The position numbers and the translations under genes are program-made. Shown piece by piece: positions 24,601-37,400 of a stretch of DNA of 64,000 bases. Below the pieces are notes generated by a model. That model saw only the letters and a list, made by a program, of their open reading frames with translations, had not been told where the DNA came from and ran no database searches. The stretch lies in assembly GCA_039090855.1 (NCBI GenBank), contig CM077024.1, positions 66,177,594 through 66,241,593 of the forward strand, read 5' to 3'. Positions within the stretch are counted from its first letter, which is position 1, and each line of letters opens with the position of its first letter. This DNA is from Macrothele yani. Its lineage: Eukaryota > Arthropoda > Arachnida > Araneae > Macrothelidae.

Positions 24601-27600
24601 GTCAGCATTGCAGAGGAGTGTGGGGGAGGAGAGTGACGGTTCGTCCTTTTCCATTAGTAAATATGTTACTTTTAATAAACTTCATTAACTACCTTTTCTT
24701 CACTGCTTTCTTCATACTCTTTTTCAACTTTTACCAAGCCTGTCTGATCTTAATCATTTTCCACGTTTTTAAAAATCTGTGGCTGATCGTTCTTTGTCTG
24801 GCGCTCTTTGGCCAAACCTGGCCCTTGCGCCAATAAAATCCAACAACCAACCAACCAACCAACCATCTTTCTGCTTTGAAATTTACTTTACCTTCAACAG
24901 AATTTTGAGTAATCGAATTGTGTGCCAAACTTTCAGTTAAGTTCAAAATCAACTTTGTGCAGATAGTCTCCCACACTAAGATAGTTAGCTAGTTTAAAGC
25001 GGAAATATTCGTGCAGTTACGATTCAAAAGTTAAAGACAACACCGTCAATACACGATAAAAGTTTAGTTTGGGAGTGGCTCTTCAGTATTGCTATGAACT
25101 TTACCTGTCAATAGCAGCAAATAATTTTTTTACCAAGCCGTATGGGTTTGTAACCTATGGGCTCTACCTAGATTTACCACCTTACAGAATATTTTCTGAT
25201 CCCCTGTTGTCTTCAAAACATCGGACAAAGATTAAGGTCAGACTTTAAAGTAGCTCAGGTTATCAATTTTTTCAGGAAACTATAAATCCCTTCCAAGAGT
25301 CAAATGAGTCTGCTTTGGTCGTATTTTTTTCCTAAAACACTTTTGCATGTATCAGAGCATATAACCTAGGTGTACCTTATACACAAACTAACCAATTAGC
25401 TGAAAGCTTAGCCCTGCAGAATAGACTTGAGTGAAAGGTAGTGTTGTTGACTTGGGCAGTGGGTAAGTTGCATGGAATAACTCTAAAGTTACAGCCACGA
25501 ACAATAGAATGTGGAATTTGAGGTAGATGAATGGAGATAAAATAAATGTAAAATCCGTTAAGAGATTTACCGGAATGCTAATTAATGGAAGGCAAGAGTA
25601 ATGAATGAGATGTTGGTGTAAGGCAAAAGTTAACTGATAACACTGGCGTCCTTGTCAGCCAGCAAGCTAGCCAGCATCAGCTCCCGCAATCACGAAATAA
25701 CGCGTCACCATTCAACCGTGGTCAAGCGGTTGAATGGTGACAGTAGTACATGGTGAATGGAAGAATTCTTGCTGTGAATATTTTGGCTTCATAGATCTCT
25801 ATGAGCATGATTTCATTGTTTGTGCACTGCTAATCTGTCGCCTTACATGTGTTTTGTGAACAAGGCTAACCGACGTTCTGTGTAATGTAGCTTTGCTATT
25901 AGTGTCGCCTGTCGTGCCTCGAAGTTAACTGAAGCGGTTTATTCAGGAATTTCAATTGGAGGAGGATGCTGAAAAGGTTTAAGTGATGAAAAATTTAAGG
26001 GTGGAGTATTGGATGAAATAACGTTTTCGTAGGTTGAAAATTTTAAAATATTTACGAAATATTTAGGCTTTAAACTAAGGATTAAAAATGGGCTAAACTT
26101 TAAAAAATGGAGAACTGTTTAATTTTTTATAGTTAAGAATGGTTAAAACCTTTCCAAATCACATGGTTAGTTTTTGTGCTGTTTTCTTTTCTGTTGTAAA
26201 AGTACTTCCATAAAAAAAGGTTAAAGCAACTAAGTATTAACATAAGTTGCTGAAATGCTATTTTCACATAGTTTGTGCATGCTAAAATGAAAGATTGAGA
26301 TCTATATTTGTAAAATTTGTAACACTGAAACGAAGAGAAACATGCCTTGTGGTTGCAATGAATGACTTTAAACGAGAAAATCTACGAGATTGAATTAAAA
26401 AAAAATTCTGAATTTTTTTCACATCTGTTATACATTAACGTCAAATATATAAAACTGGCATATTATGGTAGAAGATACTTCAAGTTAAAGCTAGAGAATT
26501 CATATAAGTGCTAACTGATTTTGGCAACTGAACTAGATGATAAAAAGGACTAATATGCGTACTTAAAAATTAAAGTATACATCTGTGTTGCACAACTTCA
26601 AATGGAGGGGTATTGAGCTCTTTTATGAGGGGAAATCTGAAGAAATGTGGGTGTTGGTGTGTGTATAAATCCCTGGTTCGATGCACTTACTCGGTCATGA
26701 AATGTGAGTTTGCAGACATGTAGTGATACAATTGGTAATTTCCAACGTATGTAAGTTTTGCATACCATTACTAGAAAACGATTTTCCCACAACAAGATAG
26801 ACTATTAAAAGTGAAGTGGGTATTGGTGGAGACAAGAAATGCACCTTCGTATTAAGACTTAAGGCATTAGGAGCCATATTTTGTTACTGAGAAATGAATC
26901 AAAGAAAATGGAGGAATTGCCACCCTAAAAATCTGATGCAAAACTTACAATCAACATGAGCAACTCTAAGGACTGTAAGAAGTTGCCTGTCCTTAACTCG
27001 AAATTTTTACTAAAGCTATGAGGAATACGTAGTCCAGCGAACTTGGAGCTTGTGATGTTAGTGAACGCTTGGAGGAGTGCGACTGTCTGCATAATTGCTG
27101 CACTAGTGGAATGTGGCAGATAAACATTGCTAAAGGTGTGCAGAGTAACTGCCGCAGCAAAAAGCAGGAAATGAGCTCATGATCAATGGTCATACTATGT
27201 CAGTGGATGCTCGAAATGAGCAGGACATCCACATTTGTACAGTCCAAAAGAGAAGTGAATCAAAGATTTATGCCAGGAGCAATGTCAAACAGCATCCCTG
27301 CCTATCTCTACAATATCCCGTGTGCAGTGAGGAAGATAAATATCTAGTGGGCTCAGGATATCCTTCGAGAGTCATGTGGTCTGTCATATTGCGTTTTTAG
27401 CAGCTCGTATCTCACCTGGCCATTGTAATAGGAGAAACAGCATAAGAGCATGGATACATCAATTTGTTTTGCAGGGTCATCCCTCTTCATGCCGGCAAAG
27501 GCAACGTAACGGTATAGGCTAGTATTTCCATCGAATGTAGGTCACACATAAACTTGATTCTGGTGGACCCATCTGTTGGTTAATCTGACTATGCTCATTC

Positions 27601-28406
27601 TCTTTGTGTTGGATACTTTTGAAGGGATATACTATGTGTTGTATAGTGCCCACGTTGTCGCAGTTTCAAAATGGAGAATTTCCTGATTCTTTGGCCACCA
27701 CTGACCCCAATATCCACAAATCATTTGTGAGATGAATTCGAATGGTTCATCAAATTTCTAGATGTACTGCCATCTGGTATGCATAAACTGGAAAATGGTA
27801 TTCGACGTTCTTGGGCTAATATTACTGGTTTTTCACCGATATGTACTGAAGTGCTGGGGCGAATTGTTCTTGAAGGCAAACGCATTTCTGGAGATTGGCT
27901 GTAAAAATTGACCATTCACTGTGTGCATACAAATATTTAGTTGATTTTGCATTTGATACCCTTAAGACTTCTAACAACAACAACAACAAAAAAACTTTTG
28001 AATTAAACTCCACGTCATACTTAAGTAAGTTCTTAACTGTTGACCTGACGTCTCTAATTACTTCTCCTAGTATTTGATAAAGTTTAGTATTTTAAATGTA
28101 AATTCCTAATTACCAAACATTTTACACAGGTAAATAGAGTGAAAACCTATGGAATGCAGAAAGCTACCGAAGCATTGGAAGATTGCCTTAATGGTACAGA
28201 GACTCTTGTAGAAAAGTACTTGCCTCCTGCTGGCAATGAAGGTATGTCTTTACTTTTGTTCAAAAGAAAGATATTCACTTATAGATTACTAATTGAGTAT
28301 TTTGTTTTAAAGAAGGCAGTTGCATTAACATGGTCCTGTGTATGAGAACTAGGGCTTATATGTTTGATGTTGAAATGTTGGATGCCTTCAGTAGGGCGAC
28401 CATATG

Positions 28407-28478
<72 letters not shown>

Positions 28479-31400
28479 TCCCAAAACTAAGCATAACCAA
28501 CAAAAACTGTTAAATTACAAAAGCGAGAAGGCACAATGAAATAGTCTGTTTTCTATGCATAGATATCTTAGTGAGGAAGTAAATGCGCAGCATAAATCAC
28601 ATAAAAAATGAACCAGCAAAACATAATAATAGTCCAAAATGGTGAAAACAGCAGGAATTTTCCGGAGGCGTTCCTGATATTGCGCAACAGTATTAAGGCG
28701 TATGGTGACATCTTACAGCTATATTAGTATCACACCAGTGTCTCATGCTGTTGACAAGGAAAACGAGAAGACTGGCAGCAAATCAAACTCCTGAACAAGA
28801 GCATATCGGAGTTCTGCAGCACGAGGTTAACTACTCACAATGTGTCTCCCTTGTGCATTCCACAAATCCTCTATTGGGCTGAACTCTGTGAAATGCACTG
28901 GCCATGACATCCATTGTATATCTTCACTTTCCAGAGAATCGTGGACCATAGCAGCTCTGAGGTCTCGCGTTATCGTCCATGAACAAGAAATCTGAGCCAA
29001 CAGTACCTCGAAAAAGCTTCGCGTAGTGATCAAGGATTTAGTCTCTGTATTTCTGACCTTAAGTTCCACCAGAACAGACTTGGATCTGTTTGCTCCCGTT
29101 TAACATAATGCCACCTCTGTAATGGTGCATTTCTCCTATGTTTGAGTGAGTTGGGAATAGCTGGTTCCAATTTCTCTCCAGAAATTAATATTAGTCATTT
29201 TAGAGACTGAACCTGGATTCATCTGAGAAGATATTGGCCCATCGATTTTCGTCCCAGTCTATATCTGCAACACAGTGGCCTGACATTTCTTGATGACAGA
29301 GTGAGTGGGATGTTAAACTGCAGGTCTTTTTGCTTATAGTCTTTGTTCGTTGAGCTGTCTGTATACTGTTTGCCATGAAACAGCTGGTCCACCAGCTGCA
29401 AATAACTGTAAGGCAAGCGCTCTCGCTGACATTGACCTGTTAGTCTTGCTGTTAGTGCCACAAACCTATCTTCCTGGGTCGTTGTAATCCGTAGGCGACC
29501 TGCTCAGGTTGACGATTAACATTTCCGGCGGCCTGATACCTTTCTCAAAATCTGGATACAATGGATTTATTCACGCCTGTAGCTCTAGCAATATTGCTCT
29601 GCGTCTAGCCAGATTCCAACATTCCGATGACCACGCGTAAACACCCACTTGCCGTCTTTCTGACACACTGGTTCAATCAATTCTATTAGCAGGGCGCGAT
29701 GACAAATGTCGCATTTTTGCAACTTTTTCTTAACTTTACAAATGTGCTGCTTTGCCTTTTATGCCAATTATTATTCGTCACATAGTATTGCGTCATGATT
29801 TCCACACTCGCATATTCCCACGTCCTCCGTAATTTACTACCTTCTTTCCCCTTTTGTTACAGTGAAATCCTCCGTATTCCAGTAACATTCAAATTTCTTT
29901 GTTTTTTTTTACTTATTTTCAACTTTAACAATTAAGCGGTATAAAGATTCAGCCTTAGTGAATATTTATTAACGAGAGAAAAAAACGTTTATTAAAAATG
30001 AGTTTCAGTGAAGTCGAGCAAGGACTTTTAATTATTTTAATTTTCTTCGTCTCTATAATTAACGGGCTTTCTGTTAGCTCACAGAACTTTTTTTTCCTCA
30101 ACTCGCAGGAAACGCGCGATGTCATCCAGATGGGGAGAAAGGGAGGAGGAGGCCCGCAATAGTCAAAAAATTCTTACGCACACTGAAGGTAGGGTACAGC
30201 GGCTTCGCCTAGTTTCTAGTGAAAGTCCTAAGGAAAGGAAGGCATAACTCTTAAGGGCCGTAAGCCCTTCCAAAACCCCACACAGCGCAAGACGCCCCGT
30301 CGATTCCCTGAAAAGGCAAATTCGAAATAGGCACGTAACAAAATTCCGTACGTGACTTTTCCGCGTCCAGAACACTGCCATAAAGGGTGGATGTCCGGAA
30401 AAAAGGACAATATTTTAAGTACCGATCGTGTCTCTGAAAAGGGAAGCATCCACGAATCTTAAGAGGATTCAGAGTGATACACGACCGCAAGCTGGAACGA
30501 CCAACGGAGACAATGACATCACACGACGCCATTCCGGGGGTGGGTGGTTACACCCCTTCGTGCCGGACGCCGAAAAAAGGCTTGCAAGGAGGCATTCAGA
30601 AAAAATGTGAGTAATGCAGAGTAAGACGAGTATACGTTTGAGATTTCCATTAGTGATGTGGCAGAAAAGTTTTAGTTCCTTCAAGGAAAGTTAAGTCTTC
30701 GTCGAATAGAGCTTTATATTTAAACAGAGTATGTAGCAGTCCCAGGCTTCAATAGGCTACAGGCGCACAGCAAAGAAAAGGGGTAAGATGCTTGCCTTCT
30801 CCTACATTTCCGAATCATGCCTCATAGCTTTGCATGTGCTATGCAGGGTCCTAAGGGTCTCAGCCATAGTTTTTTTTTAGTGATTCTCTAGCGCACCGAA
30901 GTAGTTTTTATGTGAATAAACGCTAATGTTGTGTATGAAATTTCTGATGTGTTTGCACAATAAATGGTTAAATATCTGGTTACCAAATCTTAGTTTAGGA
31001 AACCTAGAATGTCTGATTTAAGTAACTCCCGGTACTTCATGTAAAATAAATGGTTTAAGTTTTAAATATCTCCCTGTGTCCTATCAGCATATCTCTTTGA
31101 GCACATTTTCTAAGCTCAGTTGTGTGTTTCACTCATACGTTCATGCATAGATTTTTTTTACAACATTGTTTAAAGATTTTTTAAGTACCTCTGTTTGACC
31201 ATTAATTTAACTTCTTTTGCGGCATATGGAAGAGCATGGAAAAGCAATGTTGTTCCAAATGAAACGCAACGCGTTGCACTTGTCGATCATGACCTTGTAG
31301 ACCCTTATTTAGGAAACTCAATTTCCTTCTCAACACCACTAAAGGAAAATTTCATGGGGGAATTTATTATGCAAATTTTGGTCATTTTAAATTATTCCCA

Positions 31401-34400
31401 CTACGGCAAATAAGACGAAGTAGTGGTTCGCGGATACCTAGCAAAGGCGCGGTAATACTTTCCTTTGTTTTCAACTTTTTTTTTGAACTATGCTTACCCT
31501 TTGGACACTAGTTTGTGTGTTCGTAAGAAACGTTTAAGTACCTTGCATCTGAAAATACCTGGCTATTATTTTTCGACTTTATGGTCGCTAACTTCAGTGC
31601 CCTCAGCACATCTTTGCTTCAGCTGTTAGTCGCAGACAAATCTTTAAATCATGAAAACCATGCCTGTGTATATAGATTTGTATACCTAATCTCTCAAACA
31701 TGTTCCGGTGAGGCAATTCTCAAATACCGAAAGAGAAAAGTAACTAGGTGGGAGAATGGAAAACGCGATGAATTACGCATTTCTGAGCAGCGTTTGAAAC
31801 AGCTGTGTGAACTAGAAGTTAGCCATGTTGAAATAGCGCTCCTCTACCTGCTCTCCTCTCAAGTGCTTTTCCTAGGTTGCTAATCTGTAGAACTAGTGTA
31901 CTGACTGCATGTTAGCATTCTGGGATGGTCAGAGGTACCACATTGGAGCCTCCAGATATTGGTCAACGTGCGCTTGAGTCTACTTTCGAACACTTAAAAC
32001 CAGTAGTCTCAATCTTTAAAATCAAACCAATAAGTGTCCAAAACCGTAAGTCGTGCTAATGGTATTTTAACTGTGCAAATGGCTCCAAAATGGATTTTGG
32101 ATACCACAGATCTTTGTTATAGCCATGCTTTATCAGTAGTGTTAACGATCAAAACACTTAGACTACTTTCTCGAAAACTCTGAACTAGAAAGAGTTAAAA
32201 TGCGGAAAATCTTAAATGTGTTCACATTTGTCCAACCGAAAAATTTAAATCATTCTCATTACAGTATAACTAGAAATTCTTATGCCATACAAGGAAAGAT
32301 TTTCAGAAAATTTAGAAAATATGTAGTTATGGTTGTGTCGGATCCAAAATTACACCTCCAAATCTGTCTTCCAGGAACAGATACAAATCTGCTATTCATG
32401 TTAGTCACTTAAGGGGAAAATTGTAAAATATATTGATAATTTTATTCATGCTTACATCGATCGGATGAAATCATTCAGCTACTAGGAACGTAGTGTCTAG
32501 AGAGCAAATTATTGCATAAGCATGCTAATTTTGTCATAGAAATATATAAGGATGGCTTTTTCTTATTTTTTTTTTTCTAGATAAATTTTAAGATGGCGTT
32601 TTTCTGAAGTCTGAGGATCTAATGAAATCTATCAAGTTACGTGTTGTTGCGAATGTTGAGTACCATTAATGCTCTGTCAAACAACTAAGGATAGTTTGCA
32701 GACTTTTGTAATTTGTCACTGAAAATAATCGTTGCGTTTACCTATTTCAAACTACTTCCATAGGCGACATTCACCTATTTCGTAACAATACCAGACTACT
32801 ACAAACACACATATAGCTGGTGTTTACTTAGCTTTTTCTTTAATTCGGATCTTATCACGAACTTACATATGATGGAATCCTTTAGAAACGAGACTACACT
32901 ATAATTATTTTAAATGTATGTACAAAATGTTTGTCTTAAGAAATTTTCCCTTAGTTCTTGGTGAATGAAAAGTAATCTTGCCATTTTCTTGTTCCAGAAT
33001 CAAACGAAACCCCTACTGATAACCTTTCTGTAGCTGAGCGAGCAAGCTACTTGACGAATAAGGTGGGAAGCAGAGTTTACGGTCATGGAGTTGTGCAGGT
33101 GCACAGACTACACAGTCATAGCCAAGAAGCAATCGAAAAATTGTCCTACACCATTGATTTGGTAATTATAACTCGGCAAAATCTGTTATCATAGTTCAGT
33201 GCTTTTAAAATGTAATATTGCAATATTTTCTTCACTTGAAATTCGTAATACGTTCATGAAGTCTAAAACTAGGTGATGCAGATTTCATTCTATCGGCTGT
33301 TATAAAAGATCGTGTTATTAATTCAAAATGAACTCAACCATTTAGCCTAAACTGGCTCTTCAACGAAATCAGTTTTACTCCGTGATGTATTTTTGAAACT
33401 TCATGCATCAAAGCAAATCGTAATTGAAATGTTCTATCACCACTTCTGTTAGCATTGATTCTGAAAACACTTCAGGTCCCATTGCTCCTATTATTAACAT
33501 ACGACTACTTCGAGGAGGGACTGCCGAAAACGTACGTGTCAGTTTTTCATTTAAAATTGTGAATTATGCCTTACTAAGCTGATAGCAAGAACCAACTAGG
33601 AAGAGTAAGATAATATTTAGGTTAAAAAATTTCTTTCATTAATTCTTGTAACTATGCTAGTAGATCTCACGATGTTGAGTGTTCAGTTAAGACTAAGAGC
33701 TAGAACTCCTGACTTAAATTGTCCTTTTTTCAGCATTTTCAATCTTAGTTACGTTACATTGTATTCTTTCATACGTATCTGAACAGTTTCGTTCTACAAA
33801 CTAAATCCTCATTGAGAAACATTCGCGTTAATATGTTAATTCAGGTTAGTCTGATGTTGTGCACTTCTGGGAACAGTTGATTAATAGTTCGAAGCTTGAC
33901 AGTTTTCTAACTTGTGTATTATATGAGCCATATCACTGGCCTTCTGTTTACTTGACCTTAGCAATATTATGCGCGTACCTTTCTTGCGACAGAGGCTATA
34001 ATAATCACCGTTTTTGTCTGACAGATGCCGTCGGACATGTTAATTAAGATGTGAAATACATAATATCGCTCTTTAACACCGCCATTTGACTGCCACATGT
34101 GGTGAGCTGATGTCACTTTTTTCTTTAGTTTGGAGTTTTTAATCTGACAAAGCATTGATTTTTAAGCAGAACTGTGGTATGACAAATAGTCCGTTTGGTC
34201 AAAATGAATAGTGAACTTCAGAAAAAAATTGGTTGCTGTCCATGAAAAGGTGCCTGCGTATATAGGAAGAGTTCAAGCCGAATTCATTCGATGTTTACTT
34301 TCAAAGTTGGACGCTTCAGCTTTTCTGAAATAATGTATCAGACTAGTTTCATTCAGATCTGAACCCCCCCCCCCCTCAAAGTCTGCCTGGGAAGTCTTTA

Positions 34401-37400
34401 TGGAAATGCTACCAATCGAAGTGTCTGATGAGGAAATGCAAAAACATGTGAACTTATGGGACTGGTTTGCTAAAAAGTGTCTTTTCTCCTATGAACTTGG
34501 TGTAACGAATTGTGTGGAGGATGTTTCGCTTTTGGTAGTGTCACGGGAGTTCTAGTTTCCAGCTTACAAATACGTATGCAGGAAAGAATACGGGTTTGGC
34601 TGTCTTGCCGTCAGTCTCTCTCCTGCAAATACGGTGCTTCCCATTAGGAATGTTGATTTGCAACTGTAATGAACTAAGATTTCAGACATCACTCCTTTCC
34701 ATCCTCCCGAACGTCAATTGATCTGCCTGTCCGTCCTTCAAAATTATTGCTCCACTTCTAGCGGCCAGATTGAAATTCCATGACTAATACAGGAACGCGC
34801 ACAAGATAGCCGATGTTAATCGTTCCATTAATCCGTCTGTCCGTAAGAGGAGCAATATCACCAATTTCTAATGATCAGATTGAAATATTTTGTGACAGGC
34901 ACGTGCACAAAATTAGCGATGGTTGTTCTGTTCTTCCCTTCACACATGTCAGTCTGTCTGCAGACTAGGTGTTTCAGCTTCATGATTCCTGATTGATTTC
35001 TTTTCCCTATGAAGGAAAACATGAGCATAAGATTTCAGACATCTTTCCGTCCTTCCATTTGTTAGTTCCGTCCTTCCATTCATACATCCCTTTGCAAAAA
35101 TGCCTCAAGTGTGTCTCTTCCTTCATTCGTCGGAGAAAAGGCACCTAAGCTTAACCCTTTGAGTGTCAGCGACGTGTTCCTTTACCCTAGCACGTCTCAA
35201 CGCGCTAGACGCGTTGCTTACACTGGTAAAGGAAAGCTTTGCACGCACTAGGTGCGTCGCTGACTCTCAAAGGGTTAAATGGTCGGATTGTTCGTCTTCG
35301 CGCCATAAAGAAATGTTTTAGACATCTTTCCGTCCGTTCACAGCAATTGTGCATCAGTTTCTAACTGCCAGTCGTTGTTCTTACAGACCAATAATCTGGT
35401 CTGCAGATTTGAGTGTGTATCAGCCACAGAATTTCTTTACTCTGACAATTATAAGCAGAGCTATCGTTTCTGTGGACGGACAATCTGACTGATTTATTAA
35501 CGGACTAAGATCATAAATTGCATTTTCAGGTTTTCCCTTGTAAGGCAGAGAATGTGTTAAAAATCAGACATTTTGTTTTTTAAAGAGATCTTTCCTGAAG
35601 ACATGGATGAAGGGAAGGACAGACATCTGCGCATGCCTGTCGTCAATAGCAGAATGAATTCCTTCAATGTGGTCATTAGAAGCGGGGAACATGCGGAAGA
35701 ACGGGCAGACTAACTGACTAATGGATTCACAGGAGCGATGTCTGATTTTCTAATGCAAGTTTTTCTCCATCGGATGGAAAAATTTTAAGATTTGTGAAGA
35801 GTTCCTGCAGACGGATGAATAGACAGTGATAATCTTGTGCGCATATCTGTATGTCACAAATAGTCATTTTCAAAAGTTCAAGACCACCTGTTGGTACTAG
35901 ATTTCTGCCCATCGCGTCAGCTACTGTCTGTATTACTCAACTTGGTGTTGTATCATGCTGCAGCTGTTAATAGAGTTGGGAAGCGTGCGAGCGTCAGTTT
36001 GCTTCTGGTTTTCATGCTGAGATTCTTTGTGCATATTTTCTATGTAGCGAGAAATTGGCAAAAAGCATCATTAAGTGTCACTCATAGGGCACAAATGACT
36101 ATCGTGAAGGATACTCCGAACGTGACATAAGCAGGAAGGTGAATGTGAGCAAGACTGCTATTAATAAAGTGATCATGAAATATCTATATATATATATATA
36201 CAAGTAGGATGTAAGGTCAGGTGATGCGTAACATCACAGCCTCTCCTTGACAAATGTCAACCCCGCCTTCTCGTGGTGCATCCTGTTCCCACCTAAAGGG
36301 GCTCTGACGACCGCAAATAGCGGTATAACTATACCATCGGGATCAGAGGAAATGCTATCCCACACTCACCAACCCGCTTGGCCAGCGTGGTGAGTTATGG
36401 CCAAACACCTCCAAAATGACTCTACAACTTAAATCTTGGCCCTCAGTCTCCGGCAGCTGGAATGTACCTGGCCAAGGCAGCGGCCAGTGCGACATGAAGG
36501 CAGAGGGTGCTAAGAATCCCCGGAGGACCGGACTAGGCTGCCATTTGATGCTGACCTTGGCTACTCTACAACGGACGCTCCCTATCGTCTGATTCAAGGC
36601 TTCTTGAATTGGAAGAGGAACTACAAAGGATCAAGTGGGACATCGTCGGGCTAAGTGAGGTAAGGAGAAAAGGAGAAGATCTCATTGAACTGAAAAGTGG
36701 ACATCTCTTCTATTATCGTGGGACAGATACTGGCAGAACTAGTGGTGTTGGATTTATAATAAACAAGAAACTGAAGGATAAAGTGGTAGAAGTTGAAAGT
36801 TCCTCTGACAGAGCTGCACGACTCGTTATCCAACTATCGAGAAGATACCAGGCTCAGATTATTCAAACTTATGCACCCACCACAAGTCATCCTGAAGAAG
36901 AAATTGAAGAATTTTATGAGGAAATTCGTCATCTAAATAATAAAGGTAAGCAGCACTTGAAGATAATTATGGGAGATTTCAATGCAAAAATAGGGCACCG
37001 GCAACAGAATGAAACTTCAGTAGGTAAAATTCGGTCACGGCAACAGAAACCAGCGTGGAAATACTCTCGTTGAGTTTGCAGAGGCAGAAGGATTTTTCAT
37101 CTTGAATTCCTTTTTCAAGAAAAAGCCACACAGGAAATGGACATGGAGACATCCAAATGGGACGACAAGTGAAATTGATTTTATTATGTGTAACAAAAAA
37201 TTCGTCATCGAAGACTGCAGTGTGCTAAACAAGTTCAACACAGGTAGTGACCATAGATTGGTGAGATGTAAGATGCACCTCAACACTAAACTGGAACGTG
37301 ACAAGCTCATGAGACAAACAAAATGTATTGACATAACCAACCTTAAAAAACACCATAATACTTTCAAGTTGGAACTGAAGAACAGATTCTCTGCTTTAGA

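Larger units (their letters stand above)
22373..24861 (+). mobile_element. Jockey/I-like LINE carrying ORF1 only, with 13-bp target duplication
   Basis: The insertion is bounded by ACCATCTTTCTGC at 22360-22372 and 24862-24874. It starts CCCCGCACGGGG and ends in (AACC)n, a LINE-type tail. The 5' leader shows two related GC-rich segments (near 22400 and 22530), both reading GGGGAG...GCCC...GAGCTG. ORF1 follows, then directly a short 3' untranslated region with AATAAA (24832). There is no endonuclease or reverse transcriptase. The family's other copy, at 61790-64000, does have the beginning of ORF2, so this copy is a deletion derivative that was nevertheless mobilised as a unit. Confidence 0.9.

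Noticed and set aside
34560..35900. Recurring CTGTCCGTCC/TTTCAGACATC phrases as a CRISPR-like or satellite array
   Set aside because: Spacing is irregular, similarity is low and the host is an animal; degenerate dispersed repeats explain it better.
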